In this document: positions 23,305 to 31,313 of the stretch, piece by piece
Layout of the letters: every line of letters begins with the position of its first letter
How positions within the stretch are numbered: the first letter of the stretch is position 1
Source of the DNA: Ruminococcus flavefaciens
GTDB lineage: Bacteria; Bacillota; Clostridia; Oscillospirales; Ruminococcaceae
Direction: 5' to 3'
Assembly (NCBI GenBank): GCA_023662725.1
Contig: JAMPIL010000015.1
Span: forward strand, 1 to 37,847
Length of the DNA stretch: 37,847 nt
Program-made: the position numbers and the translations under genes
The notes under the pieces: generated by a model
The model's database searches: none
What the model saw: the letters and a program-made list of their open reading frames with translations, nothing else
What the model was told of the DNA's origin: nothing

Positions 23305-23333
23305 TTGCAAAAAAAAAGCAATTATGATATAAT
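23305..23333 (+). promoter_or_regulatory. Promoter upstream of the leucine-rich-repeat operon (distal)
   Basis: TTGCAA (23305-23310), 17-bp spacer ending TGA, TATAAT (23328-23333). The motif TTATGATATAATG (23322-23334) is repeated at 23437-23449. Confidence 0.65.
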
Positions 23334-23418
23334 GAAAGCAAGCGTTCATTATATATGATTAAGATGCCCTCGCAGATACGCAAATCATAGATTTGCTCCC
23401 TGTGGATCGGGCAATTAT

Positions 23419-23448
23419 ATCACAAACTCTTTGAGTTTATGATATAAT
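23419..23448 (+). promoter_or_regulatory. Second -10 box in a hairpin upstream of the leucine-rich-repeat operon
   Basis: TGATATAAT with TATAAT at 23443-23448, 44 bp before the ATG; no good -35. It overlaps the hairpin TATCACAAACTC-ttt-GAGTTTATGATA (about 23418-23444), which could be an operator or RNA stem. Confidence 0.45.
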
Positions 23449-23491
23449 GATTGTGGCGATATTCTATTTTAAAATAAACGAGGTACAAAAA

Positions 23492-25696
23492 ATGTTCAAG
23501 CATAAAAAAATTGCAGCCTTTATTTTAGGACTGCTTATAAGCGTTTCAGCGGTTTCACCGATCTACGGCGCTTTTGCCGAAAGCGAAGAGGAAACTCCCG
23601 CAGCGACCGAAACTTCGGACGAAGAAGCTTCCGAAATCATCGTTTCCGGAGAATTTTCCTATTCCCTCACTCACGATAACACCGTCTGCATCGAGGACTG
23701 TTCAAGCGAAGAAGAAAATCTCGTAATTCCCGATACTATCGACGGTATCGCCGTTACAGAGCTTGGCAAACTTGCTTTCGGCAACGATATCGGCAAGCCA
23801 TACGAAACAATAACTCTGCCCGCTTCCATTGAATATATTTCATCAGACAATCCATTTGCAGTCTGCGACACCCTTAAAGAAGTGATTGTTGATTCTTCCA
23901 ATGAAAATTATATTGCAGAGGGCGGAGTGCTTTTCACTAAGGATAAATCAAAACTCGTCTGCTATCCGCAGAAAAAAACAGGAAGCAGCTATTCCATTCC
24001 CGAGGGAGTTTCCGTTTTAGGAGAAGTTTCACTTTATAACACACAGCTCAGCGAAATAACGTTTCCTTCAACTTTAAAAGAAATTCAATATTACGCACTG
24101 GGAAGCAATTCAAAACTTATCTCTGCTGATTTAAGCAAAACCGCTGTATCTTCTATTGGCTTATACGCTTTCACAGACTGTTCATCACTCAGCAGCGTTC
24201 TTCTTCCTGATTCTCTTTATGAGATAGCCGGAGCGGCTTTCAGCCGTTGTACAGCGCTTAGTGAAATAACTCTTCCGAAGAATCTCGGAATGATCGGACA
24301 GTATGCATTTATTAATACAGGACTTTCTAAAATTACTATTCCCGATTCCGTTACAGAAATCGGATACAGCGCTTTCGGCTATTCTCTTGACAGCGAAGGA
24401 AACGAAACTGTCGACAGCAATTTTATAATCATCGGAAGCTACGGCTCGGCCGCTCAGACATACGCAAATGATTCCGATTCCGAATACGATTACGCAAACA
24501 GCTTTAAATTCCGAAGCCCCGAACAGGACGCACAGATAACCGAGCAGCTTGCTCTTGAAAAAAGAGTTTTCGGAGATTACGAATATGCCGTTGTAAACGG
24601 AGAAGCTGTGATCACAGCCTGCGTTTCCGCTGATACCGTTCTCAATGTTCCCTCCGAGCTTGAGGGATTAACAGTTACAGCTGTTTATCCGGTAGCCTTC
24701 ACAAGCTGTACATCCGAAGAGATAATTCTTCCCGAAACGATAACATATATTCGTGAAATGTCGTTTTACAGCTGCGCTAATCTGAAAAAGATAACTCTTC
24801 CGTCAAGTCTTACGGAAATCGGAAACAACGCTTTCGACACCTGCACTCTTCTTGAAACTGTCGATACAGGCGGAGCAGTTACAATAGGTCAGAATGTTTT
24901 TCTGGATTGTCCCTCACTTAAAAATCTCACTATCTCAGGAAACTGCACTTCTATCGGCGCAGAAGACGAAGAACCGTTTCTTTATTGCTCTGCTCTTGAA
25001 TCGGTAACAGTAACCTCCGGCGACGGAATATATTCATCCGAAAACGGAATTCTTTACAACAAGGATAAATCCACGATAATCCTTTATCCACAAGCAAAAA
25101 CGGATAAAAAGTATAAAGCTCCGAAAAGCGTAAAAGAAATCGGACAATCCGCTTTTTATCACTGTAAATATCTTGAATCGGCTGATATTTCGGGAGTTGA
25201 AGTTTTAAAGGACTATGCTTTTGAGGGATGTGAAAAGCTTAAAAAAGTAAAGCTCTCTAAAAATCTTACACAGATAGGAGCCGACGCTTTTTACGGCTGC
25301 AAAGCTTTAACAAGTCTGCGTTTTTATGATAAGCTCACTTATATCGGAGAAGGAGCTTTCGGCGAATGCTACAATGAAAATGCCGATACGGATAATATCG
25401 ATCCGGAAATCACCGGCACAGACGAAAGCGAACCGCACGATGTGCTCATCGAGGGCTTTAAGATCTATGCCGATAAGGAAAGCATGGCTTATGAGTATGC
25501 GGAAAAGAGAAAAATTCCGATAGTAAGCGGTACCGTTCTTTTCCTCGGACTTAACATCCATAAAGGAATCCTGTTTGGCGGCGCAGGAGTTATTGCTGCG
25601 ATTATTGCAGCATTCATAACAAAGCTTATCGTTTCAAAAGCCAAAAAGAAAAAATCTGAAAATAAACAAAAAGAGGATAAAAAAGATGAAGAATAA
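23492..25696 (+). CDS. BspA-type leucine-rich-repeat surface protein with C-terminal membrane anchor
   Basis: 734 residues. Signal peptide to about residue 30 (AFAE). It is followed by many roughly 23-residue LRR_5 repeats of the kind TLPSSLTEIGNNAFDTCTLLETV, in two blocks separated by a divergent region around residues 325-375. Residues about 690-712 form a membrane helix (AGVIAAIIAAFITKLIV) and the protein ends in a Lys/Glu-rich tail, so the repeats lie outside the cell. Such proteins mediate binding to surfaces or host and bacterial partners; the ligand here is unknown. The ATG at 23492 has GAGG 9 bases upstream; the longer frame to 23447 has none. Overlaps the next gene by 11 bp. Confidence 0.9.
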   Translation: MFKHKKIAAFILGLLISVSAVSPIYGAFAESEEETPAATETSDEEASEIIVSGEFSYSLTHDNTVCIEDCSSEEENLVIPDTIDGIAVTELGKLAFGNDIGKPYETITLPASIEYISSDNPFAVCDTLKEVIVDSSNENYIAEGGVLFTKDKSKLVCYPQKKTGSSYSIPEGVSVLGEVSLYNTQLSEITFPSTLKEIQYYALGSNSKLISADLSKTAVSSIGLYAFTDCSSLSSVLLPDSLYEIAGAAFSRCTALSEITLPKNLGMIGQYAFINTGLSKITIPDSVTEIGYSAFGYSLDSEGNETVDSNFIIIGSYGSAAQTYANDSDSEYDYANSFKFRSPEQDAQITEQLALEKRVFGDYEYAVVNGEAVITACVSADTVLNVPSELEGLTVTAVYPVAFTSCTSEEIILPETITYIREMSFYSCANLKKITLPSSLTEIGNNAFDTCTLLETVDTGGAVTIGQNVFLDCPSLKNLTISGNCTSIGAEDEEPFLYCSALESVTVTSGDGIYSSENGILYNKDKSTIILYPQAKTDKKYKAPKSVKEIGQSAFYHCKYLESADISGVEVLKDYAFEGCEKLKKVKLSKNLTQIGADAFYGCKALTSLRFYDKLTYIGEGAFGECYNENADTDNIDPEITGTDESEPHDVLIEGFKIYADKESMAYEYAEKRKIPIVSGTVLFLGLNIHKGILFGGAGVIAAIIAAFITKLIVSKAKKKKSENKQKEDKKDEE

Positions 25697-27086
25697 ATTC
25701 AAAAAAATTCTTTCCGTATCTGCCGCTGCATTGTTATCACTGTCTATAGCGGCATCTCTTTCAGCATACGCTGATCCTGAAACAGCAGAAGAAGTTATAA
25801 GCGACGGTTCGTTTATTTATGACACCGTAGACGGCGGATACACTATTAAAAGATGTACCGCAACGATTATAACCTCCATTCCGGGTATCGTAAACGGAAT
25901 TCCTATCGTTGAAATATCCGAAGGAGCTTTCAGCAACTGCGCCGGTATAACTGAACTAAACATTCCCCAGACCGTAAAAAAAATCGGTTCGGGAGCTTTC
26001 ACATACTGTACCTCGCTTCAAAAAATCACCATCCCATCCTCGGTAACGGAAATACCGGATCAGGCATTTTTAGGCTGCTCATATCTTACGGATATAGAAC
26101 TTCCCGATACCGTTACAAAAATAGGCGATTCCGCCTTCGCAGTCTGCTCCCGCCTGACTGATTTTGAACTTCCCGATTCTCTTGTCGAGCTTGGCGATAT
26201 GGCGTTCAACTGCACCCCTCTCACCAATATTGATACGGAAGGCTGTGCCGGATTCGTTGTTGATGACAAAATACTTTACGACCGAAACAAAAAGGAGATA
26301 TACCGTGCCTTAAACGATATATCGGGAGATATCTATATTGCCGATTCTGTTGAAACTATAGGCGGCGGAGCTTTTTCGCTCTGCTACGGAATCGAAAATG
26401 TTTTTGTATCCGGTTCAGTTCAAACTATAGGAGATAACAGCTTCCGTGACTGCGTTTCACTGAAAAAACTGGATCTCACCGAGGGACTTTCTTCAATAGG
26501 AACTTGTGCGTTTATAAATAATATTTCTCTTGAAACAGTAGAATTTCCTCTGTCGCTCCAGTCGATAGGAGACAGCGCATTCATGAACTGTACATCGCTG
26601 AACAAGGCTATTTTTCAAGACGGACTCAAGTCTATCGGAGCAAACGCATTTTACGACTGCGAGAATCTCATGCAGGTAAGTATCCCGAAAACGGTTGAAA
26701 CTATCGGAGAAGACGCTTTCGGTAAAATTTCAGACGAAGAAGGAAATACCCTTAGTTTAAGCGGATTCAAGATGAACGTTTCATCCGGTTCTGCCGCAGA
26801 AAAATATGCAAAAAGCGACAATATCGAGCATACGGCGTCTGATAAAAGCCTAAAGAAAATCGCATTCATCATAATAGCTGTGGGACTTATAATTGCTGTG
26901 ATATTTTTTGCGGTCGTGCTTATGGCAAGAAACCGTAAAAGCGCCACTGCTGCTGCCAAAAAAGCGCAGAAAGAAGCTCTTGAAAAAGAAGCCGAGGAGA
27001 ATTACGTTAAGATCTTAGACGACTCCTCCGAAGACGATAATAAGAATTCCGATAAGAAAAAATCCGATAAAAAGAAATCAAAGTAA
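25686..27086 (+). CDS. BspA-type leucine-rich-repeat surface protein with C-terminal membrane anchor
   Basis: 466 residues, paralogous in plan to the preceding gene. Signal peptide to about residue 29 (SAYAD), LRR_5 repeats (for example IELPDTVTKIGDSAFAVC), a membrane helix near 393-413 (IIIAVGLIIAVIFFAVVLMA), and a charged coil-like cytosolic tail. The ATG lies inside the end of the upstream gene with AGAGG in front, showing tight cotranslation. A strong terminator follows, so the two make a two-gene operon. Function beyond adhesion or scaffolding cannot be inferred. Confidence 0.9.
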   Translation: MKNKFKKILSVSAAALLSLSIAASLSAYADPETAEEVISDGSFIYDTVDGGYTIKRCTATIITSIPGIVNGIPIVEISEGAFSNCAGITELNIPQTVKKIGSGAFTYCTSLQKITIPSSVTEIPDQAFLGCSYLTDIELPDTVTKIGDSAFAVCSRLTDFELPDSLVELGDMAFNCTPLTNIDTEGCAGFVVDDKILYDRNKKEIYRALNDISGDIYIADSVETIGGGAFSLCYGIENVFVSGSVQTIGDNSFRDCVSLKKLDLTEGLSSIGTCAFINNISLETVEFPLSLQSIGDSAFMNCTSLNKAIFQDGLKSIGANAFYDCENLMQVSIPKTVETIGEDAFGKISDEEGNTLSLSGFKMNVSSGSAAEKYAKSDNIEHTASDKSLKKIAFIIIAVGLIIAVIFFAVVLMARNRKSATAAAKKAQKEALEKEAEENYVKILDDSSEDDNKNSDKKKSDKKKSK

Positions 27087-27091
27087 AAAAC

Positions 27092-27125
27092 AGCTGCTGT
27101 ACCCAAAGTACAGCAGCTTATTTTA
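27092..27125 (+). terminator. Terminator after the leucine-rich-repeat operon
   Basis: Perfect 11-bp stem AGCTGCTGTAC/GTACAGCAGCT (27092-27102 and 27108-27118), 5-nt loop, then TATTTTAT. Confidence 0.88.
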
Positions 27126-27178
27126 TGTCCGAAACAAACCTGCGTAACAGTATTTGCATTTACGCATTTTTCAGCATA

Positions 27179-27314
27179 GATTCTGTTTCTCTATTGTATT
27201 CTTTCAAAGAGCGGTTATCCCTTTCGGGCATTCGCCCTAATAAAAATAAAAGCCCCTTACGGGGTTTTTATTTTTATTAATATCGGGTTTCCAAAGGGGA
27301 GACAGCGTCTCCCC
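27179..27314 (+). repeat. Variable-stem intergenic repeat, copy 7 (shortened)
   Basis: Lead-in GATTCTGTTTCTCTATTG (27179-27196), first hairpin GGGCATTCGCCC (27226-27237), stem AATAAAAATAAAAGCCCC with near-complete complement, then AATATCGGGTTTCC. The CCAAAGGG hairpin and terminal hairpin are merged into one, CCAAAGGGGAGACagcGTCTCCCC, as if the part between two G runs had been deleted. Lies between convergent operons. Confidence 0.85.
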
Positions 27315-27343
27315 TTAAAAAAGTCATAAGCGTAAAAAACGGC

Positions 27344-27760
27344 TTATTCTTCGGGTTCTTTGATTTCGCCCACGATCGGGAGCGGATCAATACCCTGTCT
27401 TGTATAATAGTCGGAAAGAGCCGACCTTACAGCCTGCTCTGCGAGGACTGAACAATGTATCTTCACTGCCGGAAGTCCGTCAAGAGCCTCTACAACAGCG
27501 TCGTTTGTAAGCTTAAGAGCGTCGTCGATGGACTTTCCCTTGATAAGCTCCGTAGCCATAGAAGACGTAGCGATTGCCGCACCGCATCCGAAAGTTTTAA
27601 ATTTAGCGTCTGTGATGATACCGTCGTCGATTTTCAGGTACATCTTCATAATGTCGCCGCACTTAGCGTTACCGATCTCGCCAACGCCGTCTGCATTTTC
27701 TATCTCGCCTACATTTCTCGGATTTGAAAAATGATCGAGAACTTTTTCACTGTACATCAT
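27344..27760 (-). CDS. iscU: Fe-S cluster scaffold protein, IscU/NifU-like
   Basis: 138-residue scaffold on which iron-sulfur clusters are assembled. The three cluster cysteines are C34 (AKCGD), C59 (FGCGA) and C103 (HCSVLAE). The C-terminal extension past residue 125 (LPIVGEIKEPEE) is typical of the clostridial NifU-like group. AAGGAG lies upstream of a tandem ATG ATG. It follows the cysteine desulfurase gene by 30 bp, forming the classic minimal pair; no iscR, iscA or suf genes are nearby. Confidence 0.94.
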   Translation of the reverse strand: MMYSEKVLDHFSNPRNVGEIENADGVGEIGNAKCGDIMKMYLKIDDGIITDAKFKTFGCGAAIATSSMATELIKGKSIDDALKLTNDAVVEALDGLPAVKIHCSVLAEQAVRSALSDYYTRQGIDPLPIVGEIKEPEE

Positions 27761-27790
27761 AATTTTATTTCTCCTTTGTATATAATTAAG

Positions 27791-28981
27791 TTACTTTACT
27801 TCTTCGCCGTTCATCATTTTTTCCCAGACAGGAGACATTGAACGCAGTCTTTCAACGACCTTCGGAACAACCTCGAGGATATAGTCAACGTCCTCGTCAG
27901 TAACATCCTCTTCAATGGAAAGTCGGAGCGAACCGTGAGCGACCTCGTGTTTCAGTCCGATCGAGAGCAGAACGTGGGAGGGATCGAGCGAACCGGAGGT
28001 GCAGGCGGAACCGGATGAAGCGCAGATACCATACTGATCGAGCATCAGAAGCAGCGCTTCTCCCTCGATTCCCTCAATAGAAATATTAAGATTTCCCGGC
28101 AGACGCTTTTCTCTGTCGCCGTTCAGACGTGTGTACGGAAGCTGGAGAATGCCGTCGATAAGGCGGTTTCTTCTTGGAATGATAACTGCTGCCTTTTCGG
28201 AAATATTTCTTACGGCAGCCTCGATTGCCACTCCTAAACCAACGATAGCCGGAACATTTTCCGTGCCTGCACGTTTATTGCGTTCCTGAGCGCCGCCGTG
28301 AATAAGATTCGGAAGAGTGATTCCCTTTCTTATATAAAGAGCTCCGATGCCTTTCTGAGCATGAATTTTATGTCCTGAGAGAGAAAGCATATCTATACTC
28401 TGTTTTTTAACGTCTATCTCAACATGACCGACTGCCTGAACTGCGTCCGTATGGAAAACGGCGTTTTTCTCATGGCATACTGCGGCAATTTCCTCAATAG
28501 GCTGAATAGTACCTATCTCGTTGTTAGCGTACATTATGGTAACAAGAGCGGTATCCTCACGTATAGCATTTTTCACGTCCACAGGATCAACAAGGCCCTT
28601 ATCGCTTACCGGAATATAAGTTATCTCAAAACCGTGCTTAGCGAGGTATTCGCAGGTATGAAGAACAGCATGATGCTCGAAAACGGAAGTAATGATGTGC
28701 TTCTTACCCTTTTTAGCCATTGTTTCGGCGATTCCTTTTATTGCCCAGTTATCGGATTCCGAACCGCAGCTTGTGAAGAAAATCTCTTTCGGCTCTGCGC
28801 CGATAGCCTTTGCGACCTGTGCTCTTGCCTCTTCAACGTCACGCTGAGCGTCACGTCCAAGCTTGTAAATGCTTGAAGCGTTTCCGTATGCTGTTCTGAA
28901 ATGGGGCATCATAGCGTTGAGAACTTCTTCAGAAACCGCAGTTGTAGCGGCATTATCGGCATATATAAATCTTTTTTCCAT
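27791..28981 (-). CDS. iscS: Cysteine desulfurase, IscS/NifS family
   Basis: 396-residue PLP enzyme releasing sulfur from cysteine for iron-sulfur cluster assembly. The Schiff-base lysine K205 is in [20 protein letters not shown] (177-185) binds PLP, and the mobile-loop catalytic cysteine C327 is in SSGSACTSG. The start has GGAGG 8 bases upstream. It sits between rnhA (15 bp upstream) and iscU. NifS and IscS cannot be separated by sequence alone; no nitrogen-fixation gene is present. Confidence 0.94.
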   Translation of the reverse strand: MEKRFIYADNAATTAVSEEVLNAMMPHFRTAYGNASSIYKLGRDAQRDVEEARAQVAKAIGAEPKEIFFTSCGSESDNWAIKGIAETMAKKGKKHIITSVFEHHAVLHTCEYLAKHGFEITYIPVSDKGLVDPVDVKNAIREDTALVTIMYANNEIGTIQPIEEIAAVCHEKNAVFHTDAVQAVGHVEIDVKKQSIDMLSLSGHKIHAQKGIGALYIRKGITLPNLIHGGAQERNKRAGTENVPAIVGLGVAIEAAVRNISEKAAVIIPRRNRLIDGILQLPYTRLNGDREKRLPGNLNISIEGIEGEALLLMLDQYGICASSGSACTSGSLDPSHVLLSIGLKHEVAHGSLRLSIEEDVTDEDVDYILEVVPKVVERLRSMSPVWEKMMNGEEVK

Positions 28982-28996
28982 TATAAAAATCCTCCT

Positions 28997-29449
28997 TTAT
29001 TTTAGCGAATATATATCACGCTGTTCGACAGCAAGACGGTCGCAGCGTTCGTTTTCGGGATGACCTGCATGACCTTTTACCCAATTGAAAATGACCTCAT
29101 GCTTTTCAAGAAGCGGGAGAAGCCGTTCCCATAGATCGACATTCAGCGCAGGTTTTTTATCGGATTTTATCCAGCCTTTCTTCTTCCAGCCGTAAACCCA
29201 GCCTTTTGTAACGCTGTCCACAACGTATTTGCTGTCGGTAGTGAGAATAACCTTACATGGTTCTTTCAAAGCGGAAAGAGCGACTATAACTCCGAGCAGT
29301 TCCATGCGGTTGTTAGTGGTATTGCTGTCGCCGCCGGATAATTCTTTTTCATTTTCGCCGTAACGAAGTACAACTCCGTAGCCGCCCGGACCGGGATTTC
29401 CGCTGCAAGCGCCGTCGGTAAAAATTTCAACTGTTTTAACGGGAATCAT
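28997..29449 (-). CDS. rnhA: Ribonuclease HI
   Basis: 150-residue enzyme cutting the RNA strand of RNA-DNA hybrids. The carboxylate set is D12 ([14 protein letters not shown]), E50 (RMEL), D72 (TTDSKY) and D137 (CDRLA), with the flexible-loop histidine H127. The reading frame stays open upstream to 29524, but those residues are encoded by the repeat copy there and are not family sequence. The ATG at 29449 matches the family N-terminus, yet AAAGGAG touches it directly with no spacer, an odd arrangement that may lower translation or mean a rare start codon a few bases later. Confidence 0.93.
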   Translation of the reverse strand: MIPVKTVEIFTDGACSGNPGPGGYGVVLRYGENEKELSGGDSNTTNNRMELLGVIVALSALKEPCKVILTTDSKYVVDSVTKGWVYGWKKKGWIKSDKKPALNVDLWERLLPLLEKHEVIFNWVKGHAGHPENERCDRLAVEQRDIYSLK

Positions 29450-29458
29450 CTCCTTTAC

Positions 29459-29622
29459 TAAGGGGGACGCTGTCCCCCTTAAACCCTCTGCCAAAGGGAT
29501 AATCACCCCTTTGGAAACCCACAATTAAATTATTACAAATACCCACATGGGCATTTGTAATAATTGGACGCAGTCCATGGGGCAGCTACACTTTTGACAG
29601 AAAGCAAAGAGAAACAAGTTCC
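29459..29622 (-). repeat. Variable-stem intergenic repeat, copy 8
   Basis: Minus-oriented, ending 10 bp upstream of rnhA; core 29459-29585, lead-in (minus strand ACTTGTTTCTCTTTGCTTTC) at 29600-29622. The central stem is AATTATTACAAATGCCC with near-exact complement, and the following conserved part is TGTGGGTTTCC. The CCAAAGGG hairpin and TAAGGGGGACagcGTCCCCCTTA hairpin are both present. Confidence 0.88.
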
Positions 29623-29929
29623 ACTTAAAATACAGAAAATATTCTGTTACAATGTAGAAAATATTTCATTATCTATTGTAACTCATTTTCGCCTAAAAAT
29701 CAACATTTGTTAACCGGAGTAAACTCAAATATTGTTTGCACAAACAAACAATATATATCCACCTCCTCCCCTGCCACTCCCCTCAGCGTAATATCGTCAA
29801 AAAGCGTCATTTTCTCAGTTTTGGAAAAAATATATAATTTGTTGCAAATATCACTTTTATTTAATGTAATAATATGGTATAATTAATTTGCAGAGTTCTG
29901 CAAAAAATAAAAATGCGAGGTAAGATCCC
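29623..29929. other. AT-rich gap upstream of the flavodiiron gene, with a 10-bp inverted repeat
   Basis: ATATTGTTTG (29729-29738) and CAAACAATAT (29745-29754) form a perfect inverted repeat with 6-nt loop, about 180 bp upstream of the flavodiiron gene. It could be an operator or a weak terminator. TATAAT at 29878-29883 preceded by TGG is an extended -10 for the operon; no clear -35. Nothing else recognised. Confidence 0.5.
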
Positions 29930-31099
29930 ATGAATAAAATAGCTAATGAAATTTATTATATCGGTGTTAACGACCACAAAATCGACCTTTTTGAAGGACA
30001 GTTTGACGTTCCGAACGGAATGGCTTACAACTCATATATCATCCTTGATGAAAAAATCGCCGTTTTCGATACAGTTGACGGAAACTTCACTGACCAGTGG
30101 CTTGAAAATATCAGCAATACTCTTGAAGGAAGAAATCCCGATTATCTCATAGTTCAGCATATGGAACCCGACCATTCCGCCAATATTCTCAATTTTATAA
30201 AAGCTTATCCCGAAGCCACTATAGTCGGCAACGCAAAGACTTTTGCTATGATGAGCGCATATTTCGAGGACATTGATTCGCTTATCGCTGATAAAAAGCT
30301 TGAGGTAAAAGACGGCGATACTCTTTCTCTTGGCAGACATGAGCTGACCTTCGTTTTCGCACCTATGGTACACTGGCCGGAGGTTATGTTCACTTACGAC
30401 AGCGCTGAAAAGGTTCTTTTTTCTGCTGACGCATTCGGAAAATTCGGCGCTCTCGATACTGACGAAGACTGGGCTTGCGAGGCTCGCCGCTACTATTTCG
30501 GAATCGTAGGAAAATACGGAGTACAGGTTCAGTCGGTTCTTAAAAAGGCTTCCGCTCTTGATATTCAGACTATCTGTCCTCTCCACGGACCTATTCTCAG
30601 CGAGAATCTTGAATATTATCTCGGACTTTACAATACATGGTCAAGCTACGGCGTTGAATCCGAGGGAGTTATGATAGCCTATACATCCGTTTACGGAAAC
30701 ACCAAAAAGGCTGCCGAGCTTCTTAAAGACAAGCTTCTCGAAAAAGGCTGCCCGAAGGTTGTTTTCTGCGACCTTGCCCGTGAAGATATGGCTGAAGCTG
30801 TTGAGGACGCTTTCCGCTATGGCAAGCTTGTTCTCGCAACAACAACTTATAATGCAGATATTTTCCCATTCATGAAGCATTTTATTCAGGATCTTATCGA
30901 AAGAAACTACCAGAACCGCACTATCGGTCTTATCGAAAACGGAAGCTGGGCAATTACAGCCGGAAAGACCATGAAGGCTATGTTTGAAAAATCTAAAAAT
31001 ATTACATGGCTCGATACCACAGTTTCTGTAAAAGCAGGCGTTAAAACTGAAAATATCGCACAAATTGAAGCTATGGCAGACGAGCTTATGAAAGGCTGA
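29930..31099 (+). CDS. Flavodiiron protein (A-type flavoprotein, O2/NO reductase)
   Basis: 389 residues. The N-terminal metallo-beta-lactamase-like domain carries the diiron ligands H77, E79, D81, H82 (HMEPDH), H148, D167 and H219. The C-terminal flavodoxin domain starts near residue 246 (VMIAYTSVYGNTKKAAELL binds FMN). It reduces O2 to water or NO to N2O with electrons from rubredoxin or another carrier, protecting anaerobes. It lacks the extra rubredoxin domain of flavorubredoxin. GAGG lies upstream of the ATG. First gene of an operon with a ferredoxin:thioredoxin-reductase-like protein and thioredoxin. Confidence 0.95.
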   Translation: MNKIANEIYYIGVNDHKIDLFEGQFDVPNGMAYNSYIILDEKIAVFDTVDGNFTDQWLENISNTLEGRNPDYLIVQHMEPDHSANILNFIKAYPEATIVGNAKTFAMMSAYFEDIDSLIADKKLEVKDGDTLSLGRHELTFVFAPMVHWPEVMFTYDSAEKVLFSADAFGKFGALDTDEDWACEARRYYFGIVGKYGVQVQSVLKKASALDIQTICPLHGPILSENLEYYLGLYNTWSSYGVESEGVMIAYTSVYGNTKKAAELLKDKLLEKGCPKVVFCDLAREDMAEAVEDAFRYGKLVLATTTYNADIFPFMKHFIQDLIERNYQNRTIGLIENGSWAITAGKTMKAMFEKSKNITWLDTTVSVKAGVKTENIAQIEAMADELMKG

Positions 31100-31105
31100 A
31101 AATAA

Positions 31106-31309
31106 ATGAAAGTTACTCTTAATCCCGATAAGGAACTTGTAGCAAAAATCAAGGACGGACTTAAAAAGAAAGACGGCTACTGTCCCTGCCGTATTCCAAG
31201 AACACCCGAAAATAAATGTATGTGCAAAGAATTCCGTGAGCAGATAGAAGATCCCGAATTTGAGGGCTTCTGTCATTGTATGCTTTATTATAAGAATCTG
31301 GAGGATTAA
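31106..31309 (+). CDS. Ferredoxin:thioredoxin reductase catalytic-chain-like protein
   Basis: Only 67 residues. It contains the characteristic cysteine pattern CPC (26-28), CMC (38-40) and CHC (56-58) of the FTR catalytic beta chain, in which four cysteines hold a 4Fe-4S cluster and a C-C pair next to it reduces thioredoxin. Spacing between CxC motifs is compact relative to plant FTR. No FTR alpha (variable) chain is in the window. It begins 6 bp after the flavodiiron stop and ends just before a thioredoxin gene, its probable partner. Confidence 0.88.
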   Translation: MKVTLNPDKELVAKIKDGLKKKDGYCPCRIPRTPENKCMCKEFREQIEDPEFEGFCHCMLYYKNLED

Positions 31310-31313
31310 TCGA

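Larger units (their letters stand above)
22949..23491. other. 543-bp stretch without a gene
   Basis: Contains, in order, a partial copy of the window's repeat (22973-23051), a 10-bp inverted repeat (23055-23133), AT-rich sequence, and two promoter-like boxes within nested palindromes before the leucine-rich-repeat gene. Between them a hairpin GCCC...CAAATCataGATTTG...GGGC spans 23367-23412. No credible reading frame was found. Confidence 0.6.

Noticed and set aside
29450-29524. 25-residue N-terminal extension of RNase HI
   Set aside because: The extension is encoded by the repeat copy at 29459-29622 and has no family similarity; family sequence starts at the ATG at 29449.
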